From assembly GCA_014193115.1 (NCBI GenBank), contig BJHQ01000022.1, positions 1 to 64,000 on the forward strand: DNA of 64,000 bases, in the 5' to 3' direction. The position numbers and the translations under genes are program-made. Shown here piece by piece: positions 36,027-45,416 of the stretch (position 1 is its first letter; the number at the start of each line of letters is the position of its first letter). The notes under the pieces were generated by a model. The model did no database searches, was not told where the DNA came from, and worked only from the letters and a program-made list of their open reading frames with translations. Source of the stretch: Planctomycetota bacterium. GTDB lineage: Bacteria > Planctomycetota > UBA11346.

Positions 36027-37409
36027 ATGAGCCAGCCCGATTCGCCTGCCGCAGCAACCCAAGCGCCGGCGCCGACACCAGCGGCGGCGACCATATCGAC
36101 GCCAGCGCCAGCGCCGACGCCAGCCGGGCCCCTCAGCCGGGCGGCCCATGCCGCGGCCAGCGCGGTGATCCCGGGGGGCGTCAATTCGCCGGTGCGGGCG
36201 TGGAAGCGGCTGGGAGGGAATCCCCTGACCATCGCCCGCGGGAAAGGATCCCGAATCTGGGATCTCGATGGGAAAAGCTATATCGATTACGTGCTGTCCT
36301 GGGGACCGCTGATCGTCGGCCACGCCCACCCGGCGGTGGTCGGAGCGGTCCGCCGCACCGCCCGCGACGGGCTCGGCTTCGGCGCGCCGACGTTGGCCGA
36401 AACCGAGATCTGCGAGGTGATCCGATCCGCCCTGCCGGCGATGGAACAGGTCCGCCTGGTGTCGAGCGGCACCGAGGCGGTGATGAGCGCCCTGCGCCTG
36501 GCCCGGGCCGCCACCGGCCGCGATCTGGTGATCAAGTGCGATGGCTGCTATCATGGCCACAGCGATCCTCTGCTGGTCGCCGCCGGCAGCGGCTGCGCCA
36601 CGCTCAACACACCGGATTCCAGCGGCGTTCCGGCGGCGATCGCCGCCCACACCCTGTCGGTACCGTACAACGACGCTGCCGCCGTCGAACGCGCCCTGAC
36701 CGCCCATCGCGGCCGGGTCGCGGCGGTGATCGTCGAGCCGGTGGCGGGCAACATGGGCCTGGTTTTGCCCAAGCCGGGCTGGCTCGACGCGCTCCGCCGG
36801 CTGTGCACCGAGCACGGCACGCTGCTGATCTTCGACGAGGTCATGACCGGGTTCCGGGTCGCCTGGGGCGGCTGGCAGACGGTGTGCGGCGTGACTCCCG
36901 ATCTGACCTGCCTGGGCAAGGTCATCGGCGGCGGGCTGCCGGTGGCGGCCTATGGCGGGCGGCGCGACCTGATGAGCCATCTCGCCCCGATCGGCGCGTG
37001 CTACCAGGCCGGGACGCTGTCCGGCAATCCGGTCGCCGTCGCCGCCGGCCTGGCCACGCTCAAATTGTGCGCGTCCAAGGGATTCTATGCCAAACAGCAG
37101 GCCGCTCTGGCCAAGCTCGCCGCCGGCCTGCGCCAGCTCGCCGCCCGCCGCGGCGTGCCGATCCAGATCAGCCAGGCCGGCACCATGTGGGGCTTTTATT
37201 TCTCGGAGCGGCCGGTGGTGGACTGGACCACCGCTGCCGCCAGCAACCAGGAACGCTGGCGGACCTTCTTCCTCGGGATGATCAACCGCGGCGTCTACCT
37301 CGCCCCGAGCCCCTTCGAGGCAGCCTTCTGGTCCTCCGCCCATCGCCGTGGCGATGTCTCCGCGACCTTGGCCGCGGCTGCTGAAGCCCTGGAGGAATGC
37401 AGCTCGTGA
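36027..37409 (+). CDS. hemL: Glutamate-1-semialdehyde 2,1-aminomutase
   Basis: A 460-residue PLP enzyme that makes 5-aminolevulinate for tetrapyrrole synthesis by the C5 pathway. Family landmarks are PGGVNSPVRAW, SWGPLIVGHAHP, GTEAVMSALRLARA, GCYHGHSD, FDEVMTGFR and the PLP lysine in CLGKVIGGGLPVAAYGG. The normal protein starts at about residue 36 here; before it lies an Ala/Pro/Thr-rich extension (TPAAATISTPAPAPTPAG) that is not part of the family. ATG 36027 follows GGAGACCGCAAG. Confidence 0.95.
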   Translation: MSQPDSPAAATQAPAPTPAAATISTPAPAPTPAGPLSRAAHAAASAVIPGGVNSPVRAWKRLGGNPLTIARGKGSRIWDLDGKSYIDYVLSWGPLIVGHAHPAVVGAVRRTARDGLGFGAPTLAETEICEVIRSALPAMEQVRLVSSGTEAVMSALRLARAATGRDLVIKCDGCYHGHSDPLLVAAGSGCATLNTPDSSGVPAAIAAHTLSVPYNDAAAVERALTAHRGRVAAVIVEPVAGNMGLVLPKPGWLDALRRLCTEHGTLLIFDEVMTGFRVAWGGWQTVCGVTPDLTCLGKVIGGGLPVAAYGGRRDLMSHLAPIGACYQAGTLSGNPVAVAAGLATLKLCASKGFYAKQQAALAKLAAGLRQLAARRGVPIQISQAGTMWGFYFSERPVVDWTTAAASNQERWRTFFLGMINRGVYLAPSPFEAAFWSSAHRRGDVSATLAAAAEALEECSS

Positions 37410-37490
37410 TGGTGATCGCGGCAGACATCACGCTGCTGAGGCTTGCGATCAGCTGGTCGCAACCGACCGTGCTCGGCTCCTGAGGATCCC

Positions 37491-38519
<1,029 letters not shown>

Positions 38520-38522
38520 CCC

Positions 38523-38588
38523 CCTGGGAGCGCAGGCTTCAGCCTGACAGTAGTGTACATCCAGCAGGCTGAAGCCTGCGCTCCCAGG
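38523..38588. terminator. Perfect 24-bp hairpin (family B repeat), probable bidirectional terminator
   Basis: CCTGGGAGCGCAGGCTTCAG followed by CCTG (38523-38546) is exactly complementary to 38565-38588, with an 18-base loop. It occupies the whole space between the convergent moxR and propeller genes. It has no T-tract. The same GGAGCGCAGGCTTxAGCCTG core occurs twice at 26530-26799, so it is a dispersed repeat that may also stop transcription from both sides. Confidence 0.7.
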
Positions 38589-38593
38589 CCTGC

Positions 38594-39601
38594 CTATTTC
38601 GCTGCGGTTTCGACCGGCGCCTGGATGCCGGTGCGTTCATCATGCAGTTTCGTGGTGTCGAGGCCGTCGAGCACGATCACCGCGATCAGCGAGCTGACCC
38701 GGGCCGGATCCTGCTTCCAGTACCAGACCAGCTTGCCGTCGACGTCGAACTCCAGCAGCTGGATGCCCTTGGTGCCATTGCCGTTGCCGTGGCCGGTGAA
38801 GTTGGTGAGCACCCGATGGCCGTTGGCCAAAACTTGCAGGCCGGTGGGGTAGAACAGCTGGACTTCTGCAGGCATATCGCTGGCGGCGGTGCGGCGGATG
38901 GTGTGGCCATCAGCGGCGATGTGGACCAGCGCCAGATCGTGGCCGGTGGTGGCGACGGTGGTGCCATCGGCCTGGCGCAGCGCCTTCCAGAAGCCGTTGT
39001 TGTGCTTGAGCGGGACTTCCCAGGCGATGCTGCCATCGGGCTTGGCCTCGATGATCCGGTTGCCCAACGCGATCAGGTACGAGCCGTTGGCCAAGACCCG
39101 CACCATCCGCGGCCCCTTGGCGCCGGCCACTTCAATGGAACTGCGGAACGCCCCATCAGGGCCAATGATGCTGAGGAGCGAGCCCTTGGTTGATCCGGGC
39201 ACCTGCCCGGCGACCAGGGTGCTGCCATCGGCGAGGCGCTGGACGCTGATCACGGCTGAGCAATCGGTGCGCTCCTTGACCAGGCTACCGTCCTTCAGGC
39301 TGCGTTCCTGCCAGCCATTGGGGATGCTGACCAGGACCTGGTCGTTGCCGATCAGTTGCAGATCGTGGCCGTAGTCTTTTGGCGGAAGTTGGACGGTCCA
39401 ATCCTTGGTCGGATCGTTCTGGTCGACCAGCATCAGGCGGCAGGCTCCCTGGTCGGCCAGCAGCAGCCGGTGTTTGATCGCCAGATCAGGCGGCGCCAGC
39501 GGAACAGCGGAACCGGTGGCGGTCGCCGCGCTCAGCGGCAGCGCCAGCAGGCAGAGCAGGAGCGCGAGCAGGCTGCTGGCGCGGTGGTCATTGGATCGCA
39601 T
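38594..39601 (-). CDS. Secreted beta-propeller (PQQ/NHL-like) protein
   Basis: A 335-residue protein from ATG 39601 with a signal peptide (about residues 10-27, LLALLLCLLALPLSAATA). The remainder is a series of beta-blades with recurring ADGSTLVAG, ANGSYLIALGN, ADGTTVATTGHD and ANGHRVLTNFTGHGN units, as in bacterial arylsulfotransferase- or NHL-like propellers. No catalytic residue can be named. A perfect CRP-like palindrome lies about 60 bases upstream, which favours 39601 over an in-frame ATG at 39628 and suggests regulation by a CRP/FNR-family protein. Confidence 0.72.
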   Translation of the reverse strand: MRSNDHRASSLLALLLCLLALPLSAATATGSAVPLAPPDLAIKHRLLLADQGACRLMLVDQNDPTKDWTVQLPPKDYGHDLQLIGNDQVLVSIPNGWQERSLKDGSLVKERTDCSAVISVQRLADGSTLVAGQVPGSTKGSLLSIIGPDGAFRSSIEVAGAKGPRMVRVLANGSYLIALGNRIIEAKPDGSIAWEVPLKHNNGFWKALRQADGTTVATTGHDLALVHIAADGHTIRRTAASDMPAEVQLFYPTGLQVLANGHRVLTNFTGHGNGNGTKGIQLLEFDVDGKLVWYWKQDPARVSSLIAVIVLDGLDTTKLHDERTGIQAPVETAAK

Positions 39602-39653
39602 GGCGGCATGTACGTCGGCCTGGGCCACCGTGTTGTGATATGGCTCAGCACAT

Positions 39654-39669
39654 TGTGAGGTATATCACA
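39654..39669 (-). promoter_or_regulatory. CRP/FNR-type palindrome TGTGA-N6-TCACA
   Basis: TGTGAGGTATATCACA is an exact match to the core CRP consensus with six-base spacing and is flanked by A/T. A further half-site-like TGTGATAT is at 39634-39641. Its centre is about 60 bases upstream of the ATG at 39601 of the propeller gene; the other neighbour, ruvB, ends here, so only the propeller gene can be the target. A perfect 10-base match is expected by chance only about once in sixteen windows this size. Confidence 0.5.
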
Positions 39670-39722
39670 GGTGATTCTACGCGTTGCACCGGCGGACCCC
39701 GCTGAGCTGCACCGTCGCTGGT

Positions 39723-40742
39723 TCAGAACCCGATGCGCTCCTGGTTACCCAGCGGTTCTGGGTCGCTCGGGGCCAGGCCGAGGTGCTTGTAGCCGGCGGT
39801 CATCAGCTGGCGGCCGGTGGGCGTCTTGGTGATGAAGCCGCTCTGGATCAGGAACGGCTCGTAGAGATCCTCGATGGTGGTCTCCTCCTCGCCGACGGTC
39901 ACGGCGATGGTCTTGAGGCCCACCGGCCGGCGGTGCCGGGCCAGGCAGTGCAGAATCCGGCGGTCGAGTTCGGTCAGCCCGGCGCCATCGACGCCGAGCA
40001 TCGCCAGGCCCTCGACCGCCACCGGCGTGGATATGCGGTTGCCGTGGTGGACCTGGGCGAGGTCGCGGATCCGGCGCAGGTGGTTGTTGGCGTAGCGGGC
40101 GGTGCCGCGGCTGCGCTGGGCGATGAGCAGGAGCCCGTCCGCGTCGGACTCGACCCCGAGCAGCGCCGCCGAGCGGGTCAGGATGGTCGACAATTCCTCG
40201 GCGGAATACAGGTCGAGCCGTTCGCGGATCGCGAACCGGCTGCGGAACGGCGGCGACAGCGAGCCTTCGCGGGTGGTGGCGCCGACCAGGGTGAATGGCG
40301 GTAGATTCAGGGTCAGGGTCTGGCTGTTGGCGCCTTCGCCGAGCTGGATGGTGATCCGGAAATCCTCCATCGCGGAATACAGGTATTCCTCGACCACCCG
40401 CTTCAGGCTGTGGATTTCATCGATGAACAGCACGGCTCCGGGTTTCAGCCCGGACAGCACGCCGGCCAGATCGCCGGGGCGTTCGAGCAGCGGGCCGGCC
40501 GTTTCCTTGATCTCGGCACCCATCTCGGCGGCCAGGATGTGGGCGAGAGTGGTCTTGCCGAGTCCAGGCGGACCGCTGAGCAGCACGTGATCGAGCTGCT
40601 CTTTGCGCTGGAGCGCCGCGGCCACCGCCAGCGCCAAGTTGCGGGTGACGGCGCGTTGGCCGGTGAAGTCGGACAGCCGGCGCGGTCGCAGGGCCCGATC
40701 GCTGGCGTCATCGCGCTGGGCGAAGGCGGCTGGCTCGGCCAT
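39723..40742 (-). CDS. ruvB: Holliday junction branch migration helicase RuvB
   Basis: A 339-residue AAA+ motor. Walker A SGPPGLGKTT, Walker B LFIDEIHS, sensor 1 LVGATTREG and the arginine-finger segment FRSRFAIRERL are present. The C-terminal winged helix carries the typical TVGEEETTIEDLYEPFLIQ and RTPTGR-like KTPTGRQL. It works with RuvA on recombination junctions; ruvA and ruvC are not in the window. It starts 9 bases after the stop of the small outer-membrane-type gene. Confidence 0.96.
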   Translation of the reverse strand: MAEPAAFAQRDDASDRALRPRRLSDFTGQRAVTRNLALAVAAALQRKEQLDHVLLSGPPGLGKTTLAHILAAEMGAEIKETAGPLLERPGDLAGVLSGLKPGAVLFIDEIHSLKRVVEEYLYSAMEDFRITIQLGEGANSQTLTLNLPPFTLVGATTREGSLSPPFRSRFAIRERLDLYSAEELSTILTRSAALLGVESDADGLLLIAQRSRGTARYANNHLRRIRDLAQVHHGNRISTPVAVEGLAMLGVDGAGLTELDRRILHCLARHRRPVGLKTIAVTVGEEETTIEDLYEPFLIQSGFITKTPTGRQLMTAGYKHLGLAPSDPEPLGNQERIGF

Positions 40743-40751
40743 GGCGCGATT

Positions 40752-41261
40752 TCAGAAGTGGATGCCGAGGGCGCCGGTGAAGCCGGAGGTGTTCACGCCG
40801 CGGATCTTCCCGGTGTAGCAATAGGCGACCTCGATGAAGAAATCCTTGCGTAAATCCATGCCGACCAGCAATTTCCCACCCGGCCGCCACACACTGCCGT
40901 TCTCGTCGCGGCGCTGGTCCTTCAGCTTGTGGTACCAGCTGCCGATGCCGAAACCTCCATAAAAGCCTTCCTGCGACAGCATCGCCCGTTCGGTATACGT
41001 GGCACCGAACGAGTCGAGCCGGTTGCCCTTGCCCAGCGTCACCCGCCAATCGATATCCGCCGAGGCCTTGCCGACCGCCCCGGAATTCACCCCGTCGATA
41101 TAGCCGAGCGCCACATAGATGCCGAAATCATCGGTCATGTTGCGGATTTCCGGATTGAAATAGGTCGCGCCGCCGGCGAGGTAGACTTGGCCCTCGGCGG
41201 CCTGGACCCAGGCGGCTGAGGTCCAGGCGGTGACGGCGAGGACGGCGAGGAGCAGGCGCAT
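40752..41261 (-). CDS. Small predicted outer-membrane beta-barrel protein
   Basis: A 169-residue protein with a signal peptide (MRLLLAVLAVTAWTSAAW). It consists of amphipathic strands, for example QVYLAGGATYF, DFGIYVALGYIDG, LDSFGATYTERAML, GGFGIGSWYHKL and KDFFIEVAYCYTG, and ends in the classical C-terminal phenylalanine (GALGIHF). This fits an eight-strand outer-membrane barrel. It is encoded just upstream of ruvB, apparently without functional link. Confidence 0.7.
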   Translation of the reverse strand: MRLLLAVLAVTAWTSAAWVQAAEGQVYLAGGATYFNPEIRNMTDDFGIYVALGYIDGVNSGAVGKASADIDWRVTLGKGNRLDSFGATYTERAMLSQEGFYGGFGIGSWYHKLKDQRRDENGSVWRPGGKLLVGMDLRKDFFIEVAYCYTGKIRGVNTSGFTGALGIHF

Positions 41262-41327
41262 TGCGGGCAGTGTGTGCCTTTGCCGCCGGTCGCCACCTGG
41301 CATCGGCGGCGGTGCCAGGTCGCCAGT

Positions 41328-42767
41328 TCAGCGCTTTACTTTCCCTGAGCCGGTCATCGGCAAACGATCGACCACGGTGATCCGGCCCGGCCGCTTGAGC
41401 GGCGCCAGCCGGTCTGCGCACCACGCCGCCAGTGCGTCGGGTTCGACCGGGACGCTCAGTTCGACTTCGGCGACGACCTGCTCACCGAGACGCGGGTCCG
41501 GTCCCGCCGACACCCGGCAGCCGCGCACCGCGGGATGGGCCGCGAGCACGGTTTCGACCTCCAGCGGAAAGACCTTCACTCCGCCGACATTGATCACGTC
41601 CTTCAGCCGGCCGAGCAGCGTCACCGCGCCGTCGCCATCGACCGTGGCCAGGTCGCCGGTGCGGAAGAACCCGTGATCGAGGATGCTCTCCCTGGTGCGC
41701 CAGGGCGTCAGATAGGCATCGAGCAGCCCAGGACCGGCGATGGCCAGCTCGCCGGCTTCGCCCGGCGCCACGGGTTGGCCAGCGGCATCGAGGATCGCCA
41801 CGGAAAACGCAGGCAAGGGCCGACCGAGCTGACCCGGCCGTTCGCCGGCTTCGCCTGGACTGAGGAACGGCAGGCCGACCTCGATGATGCCGAGCCCTTG
41901 GCGCACGCCGAGGCCATGGCGGGCGCGGAACGCCGCGGCGGTGCCGGCATCGAGGGCGGTGGTGGTGGACACCACCAGGCGCAGGCCGGCGGGAAGGTCG
42001 GCGCCGGCCGGCAGTTCCGCGAGCCGGCGCAGGTGCCACGGCGAAGCGTACAGCGCGGTGCAGCCGGCGGCCCGGGCGGCAGCAGCGGTGTCGGTCGCGC
42101 GCAGACGGTTCCCGAACACGATGGCGCAGCCGCGATCCACATAGAGCAGCACCGACACGGCGAAGTGGTAGGCCATCGGCAGCAGCCACAGCATGCGATC
42201 GTCGGGGCCGAGCTGGAGCCCGTCATTGGCGGCGGCGATGCGCGCGGCGATGGTCCCATGGGATAGCAGCACGCCTTTGGCGGCGCCGGTGGTGCCGCTC
42301 GACAGGCGGAGGAACGCGCTTTGCCCGGGGCCAAGCGGATCGAGCGGCGATGAGACTGCTGGGGTCACCTGGCGCACCGCGTGGGGCGCTCCGGGCTCGG
42401 CCTGACGAACCTGCCAATCCACTCCGAGGGCGGTCAAGGCGGTTTCGATTTCCGGTGCGGCCAAGGTGTGGTCGATCGGTGCGTGCACGGCGCCAAGCCG
42501 GAGCACCGCCAAGGCGCTGATCAGGGCCGGTGCGCCATCGGGCGCGATCAGCGCCACCCGCTGTCCTGGAACGATTCCAGCAGCGACGAAGCGCGCGACC
42601 TGGGCATCCACAGCGGCGCGGAGCTCGGCCCAGGTCAGCGCCGTCGCGCCGTCATGGACCGCCAACTGGCCGGGCCGATCCGCAGCATGGCGATCAAGAG
42701 CATCGGTGACCGGCCTTGGGGCATTCGCCCCGCCGCTGCTCGGCGCTGATCGGGAGGGCTGGTGCAT
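41328..42767 (-). CDS. AMP-dependent acyl-CoA/aryl-CoA synthetase
   Basis: A 479-residue ANL-superfamily enzyme activating a carboxylic acid with ATP. The phosphate loop is LRLSSGTTGAAKGVLLSHG, the hinge region contains FRTGDLATVDGDG and LLGRLKDVINVGGVKVFPLE, and the catalytic lysine lies in the last residues, MTGSGKVKR. The protein stops right after this motif, a few residues earlier than most relatives. ATG 42767 is chosen; an upstream start would add residues overlapping a repeat-like region. The acid substrate cannot be predicted. Confidence 0.88.
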   Translation of the reverse strand: MHQPSRSAPSSGGANAPRPVTDALDRHAADRPGQLAVHDGATALTWAELRAAVDAQVARFVAAGIVPGQRVALIAPDGAPALISALAVLRLGAVHAPIDHTLAAPEIETALTALGVDWQVRQAEPGAPHAVRQVTPAVSSPLDPLGPGQSAFLRLSSGTTGAAKGVLLSHGTIAARIAAANDGLQLGPDDRMLWLLPMAYHFAVSVLLYVDRGCAIVFGNRLRATDTAAAARAAGCTALYASPWHLRRLAELPAGADLPAGLRLVVSTTTALDAGTAAAFRARHGLGVRQGLGIIEVGLPFLSPGEAGERPGQLGRPLPAFSVAILDAAGQPVAPGEAGELAIAGPGLLDAYLTPWRTRESILDHGFFRTGDLATVDGDGAVTLLGRLKDVINVGGVKVFPLEVETVLAAHPAVRGCRVSAGPDPRLGEQVVAEVELSVPVEPDALAAWCADRLAPLKRPGRITVVDRLPMTGSGKVKR

Positions 42768-42849
42768 GGGGCTCCGTCCAGCCTCAGGTCCACCGCCAGG
42801 ACGCCAAGGCGCTCCTTCCTTGCGCTGGCCCAAGCACTGGCTTTGGCCC

Positions 42850-42878
42850 TTGCGCCAGCTCTGGTCATTTGTTATCTA
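42850..42878 (+). promoter_or_regulatory. Possible promoter of the poly-valine lipoprotein gene
   Basis: TTGCGC and TATCTA are separated by 17 bases in the AT-rich patch just before the ATG at 42901. The -10-like element is followed by a second TATCAT at 42883. Both boxes are imperfect, so this is a weak call supported mainly by the spacing and the local drop in GC. Confidence 0.3.
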
Positions 42879-42900
42879 TTGTTATCATAGAAAGGCAGCC

Positions 42901-43554
42901 ATGACCGTACGCCACCTCACTGCCGCCCTGCTGATCCCGCTGGTCCTCTTCGGGTGCGGCCGTTCCGCTTCTGCTGGGAACCTCCACGGTGCAGGGAATC
43001 CCTCTGCGCCGGCCGATCTCCTGGTCGACTTCCATGAAGGATTCCTTGCCGCCAACGGCCAGCGTCAGCATGGTTCCGTAGCCGTTGGCGGCAGTGGCGG
43101 CGGCAACCTGAACCTCGGCAGCCTCGGCAATGGCTGCAATAAACCTGAGGCCGTGCTGGCGGTCATCGTCGTGGTGGTGGTCGTGGTGGTCGTGGCGGTG
43201 GCAGTCAAAGCGACAGCGGACGCCATCGCCGACGCCAGCCTGGACACGAACTGCCTGCTGACCATCGACGGACCTGACGGGACGGTTCAGGGGAACGTGG
43301 TGATGCCCGGTGAAAACCGGCTGTGGTTCGGACCCGAACTGCGCCAATCCCTGGCCAGCGGTCGATCGACCTTGTCGCTGTCTGCGAACGGGAAATGGAA
43401 GCTTGATTGGGCGATCCCGCGCATCGCGCTGGCCGAGCCAGGATTGCCTCATCGCTTGGCGTTCACCAGGGACGGCCGCGTGCTGCTCGATGGCGTCGAA
43501 ATCTCCGGCGCACCGCCCGCGAAACAGACCATCCCGATGCGGTTAAGCGATTGA
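42901..43554 (+). CDS. Predicted lipoprotein with a poly-valine segment
   Basis: A 217-residue protein. A signal peptide with lipobox LVLFGCGRS predicts lipidation. The first 85 mature residues are Gly/Asn-rich (GGSGGGNLNLGSLGNG). Then comes an extremely hydrophobic run, VIVVVVVVVVVAVAVK, long enough for a membrane helix, followed by a roughly 100-residue globular part rich in beta strands. A lipoprotein with an internal transmembrane segment would be tethered twice. Family not recognised. Confidence 0.65.
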   Translation: MTVRHLTAALLIPLVLFGCGRSASAGNLHGAGNPSAPADLLVDFHEGFLAANGQRQHGSVAVGGSGGGNLNLGSLGNGCNKPEAVLAVIVVVVVVVVVAVAVKATADAIADASLDTNCLLTIDGPDGTVQGNVVMPGENRLWFGPELRQSLASGRSTLSLSANGKWKLDWAIPRIALAEPGLPHRLAFTRDGRVLLDGVEISGAPPAKQTIPMRLSD

Positions 43555-43740
43555 ACCGTTGCTCGCCCAGGCCCGGACCGTTGGGGCCCAACGCCGCTGG
43601 CGTGGGTCGTTCGCCGGTTCCATCCAACCGGAGCGAGGTACCGCCGAACGCGTGGCGGATCGGCCGATCTTTTCGCCTCAGCCTCGGTACACCTTGGACG
43701 GACCGCCAACGGGCGTTAGAAGCACACCCACGGAGGTCCC

Positions 43741-44490
43741 ATGTTCGGACGCATCGCCAACCTCTTCCGGGGGTTCCTGGGACTCTTCATCAGCGGCCTC
43801 GAACGCCGCAATCCCGAGGCCCTGCTCGAGGTGGAAAAGGAGAACCTGCGCAAGCAGATCGCCCAGTACAACACCGGGCTGGCGTCGCATGCCGGGCTGT
43901 GCGAGCGGTTGATGCAGCAGATCCGCAAGCTCGAAGCCGAAGAGCGTGACCTGCGGGCCAAGGCCGCCGCCCACCTGAAGGCCGGCAACCGCCAGGCCGC
44001 CGGCCAGTACGCCCTGCGCCTCCAGACCGCGACCCGCGAGCTGGAGGAGAACCGCATGCAGCTCCAGCAGGCCGAGACCACCTACAAGGATCTGACCAAG
44101 GCCCGTGATGTCGCGATCAGCTCGGCCAAGGCCCAGATCGATTCGCTGAAGGGTGCCATCGAGGACATGAAAATGAAGAAGGCGATGGCCGAGATGAACG
44201 AAATGGCCAGCGGCATGATCACCCAGATCGGCGGCGCCGGCGACACCATGAGCCGCCTGCACGAGATGGTCGAAGAGGAGCGCAACAAGGCCGCCGGCCG
44301 CGCCCGCATGGCCCGCGATTCGATCAACATGACCGAGGTGAACCTCAAGGAAAACGAGCAGGAGGCGCTGGCCGACCAGGCCCTGGCCGATTTCGCTGCG
44401 AAAGAAGGCTTCGCCATTCCGTCTTCGGCGGCGCCGCTGCCGGCCGAGACCGCCGCCCCGATCAAACAGATGGGGCCGCAAGCCCAGTGA
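43741..44490 (+). CDS. PspA/IM30-family protein
   Basis: A 249-residue, almost fully helical protein starting at ATG 43741 with GGAGG 5 bases upstream. It begins with a short amphipathic helix (MFGRIANLFRGFLGLFISGL) and continues as long coiled coils rich in Glu, Lys, Gln and Ala (EVEKENLRKQIAQYNTGL, RLQTATRELEENRMQLQQAE), as in PspA/IM30, which polymerise on the inner membrane and protect it under stress. The last 30 residues are a flexible Ala/Pro tail. A small membrane protein and a lipoprotein follow on the same strand. Confidence 0.78.
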   Translation: MFGRIANLFRGFLGLFISGLERRNPEALLEVEKENLRKQIAQYNTGLASHAGLCERLMQQIRKLEAEERDLRAKAAAHLKAGNRQAAGQYALRLQTATRELEENRMQLQQAETTYKDLTKARDVAISSAKAQIDSLKGAIEDMKMKKAMAEMNEMASGMITQIGGAGDTMSRLHEMVEEERNKAAGRARMARDSINMTEVNLKENEQEALADQALADFAAKEGFAIPSSAAPLPAETAAPIKQMGPQAQ

Positions 44491-44537
44491 GCCTGGCCCG
44501 GTGAACCCGGCCCAAGGATCGTGGGAAATTCCGAAGC

Positions 44538-44879
44538 ATGGCTCGGTTCTATCGCCTGCTGCTCGGCTCGCTGATCCAATGCATCGGCCTGATTCCTCTT
44601 GGGCTCGGCGCCCTGGCGCTGCTCGCCGGCCTCGCTGGTGGCCTGGGCGGTGTTTCGATCACAGTCGAAGGCAACACGGTTCCCTGGTGGTTCGCCGTGT
44701 TCGTTGGCCTGGTGCTGGTCGTTGCCGGAGTCACCACGATCGGCTACGGATTGCGCCTGGCCCAACGTCTCGACCCGCTCCAGGCAATCGCGCCCACGGC
44801 AGAGGCGATTCCGCCGACCGCGCTGGCGATTCCGCCAAAGCAATCAGCGGCGGGGCCGATGGACGATCCGGCGCGCTGA
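44538..44879 (+). CDS. Small membrane protein
   Basis: A 113-residue protein with two transmembrane helices (about 8-34, LIPLGLGALALLAGLAGGLG, and 49-72, WWFAVFVGLVLVVAGVTTIG) joined by a short polar loop. The C-terminal 35 residues are an Ala/Pro-rich cytoplasmic tail. It lies 47 bases after the PspA-like gene and may be its membrane partner, as small PspB/PspC-type proteins are elsewhere, but there is no sequence evidence for that family. Confidence 0.55.
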   Translation: MARFYRLLLGSLIQCIGLIPLGLGALALLAGLAGGLGGVSITVEGNTVPWWFAVFVGLVLVVAGVTTIGYGLRLAQRLDPLQAIAPTAEAIPPTALAIPPKQSAAGPMDDPAR

Positions 44880-44918
44880 ACCGGGTTGTACCCGGCCGCT
44901 GGCTTCGACCATGCCGCG

Positions 44919-45245
44919 ATGCTGCGTCTTGCCTTGCTTGTGGCGGTGGTGCTGTCCTCCGCCTGCGTCCACCGCACCCAGGCGGTGCCAACCGCCGAGG
45001 AGCGTCGGGCCCTGGATTTCCTGACCCGGGATCCGTTCGTCGTCATCGTCCGGCTCGACCGCGATACCGATGGCCGGCTGGTGGCGTTGACCGAACAGGG
45101 CCGGATCAACCGACGCTATCGGATCCAGCCCGATCTGGCCCAAGGCGGCCGGATGCGCCTCTACCGCCTGGTCGATGAGGTCATCCTGTCGACCGAGGAA
45201 CCGACCACCATCGGCCTGGCGGTGGATCTGCGCGGCACCAAATAG
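44919..45245 (+). CDS. Small predicted lipoprotein
   Basis: A 108-residue protein from ATG 44919 with a signal peptide ending in LSSAC, an acceptable lipobox. The mature part has a few beta strands (PFVVIVRLDRDTDG, RLYRLVDEVILS, TIGLAVDLRG) and no cysteine beyond the lipid site. It ends before a stretch of short repeats and is third in line after the PspA-like gene. Family not recognised. Confidence 0.55.
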   Translation: MLRLALLVAVVLSSACVHRTQAVPTAEERRALDFLTRDPFVVIVRLDRDTDGRLVALTEQGRINRRYRIQPDLAQGGRMRLYRLVDEVILSTEEPTTIGLAVDLRGTK

Positions 45246-45335
45246 GCGGCGTGATCCTGAGCGATGCGGTTGCGGCCGGTGGGCCTGCCGCATCTGGTCC
45301 GGTGAGGAGGCACGCAACAACCAGGCGCGCGGCCA

Positions 45336-45390
45336 GAGCGGCGATGCCCTCGTCGGCTCGTTCGGAGCGGCGATGCCCTCATCGCCGGAG
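45336..45390. repeat. Family C repeat, two copies in tandem
   Basis: The second copy, TTCGGAGCGGCGATGCCCTC followed by ATCGCCG (45361-45387), is identical over 27 bases to 54126-54152. A partial copy precedes it at about 45336-45357. The core CGGCGATG-CCCT-CATCGCCG is an 8-bp hairpin with a 4-base loop, like bacterial REP sequences. It lies in the gap between the lipoprotein and a convergent gene. Confidence 0.75.
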
Positions 45391-45416
45391 CGGCGCTGTT
45401 TCCCTTGGCGGTCTGG

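Noticed and set aside
35400..37343. A 647-codon minus-strand frame covering maf and the antisense of hemL
   Set aside because: Only the last 196 codons are a real gene (maf); the rest is the antisense of hemL, which is clearly coding.
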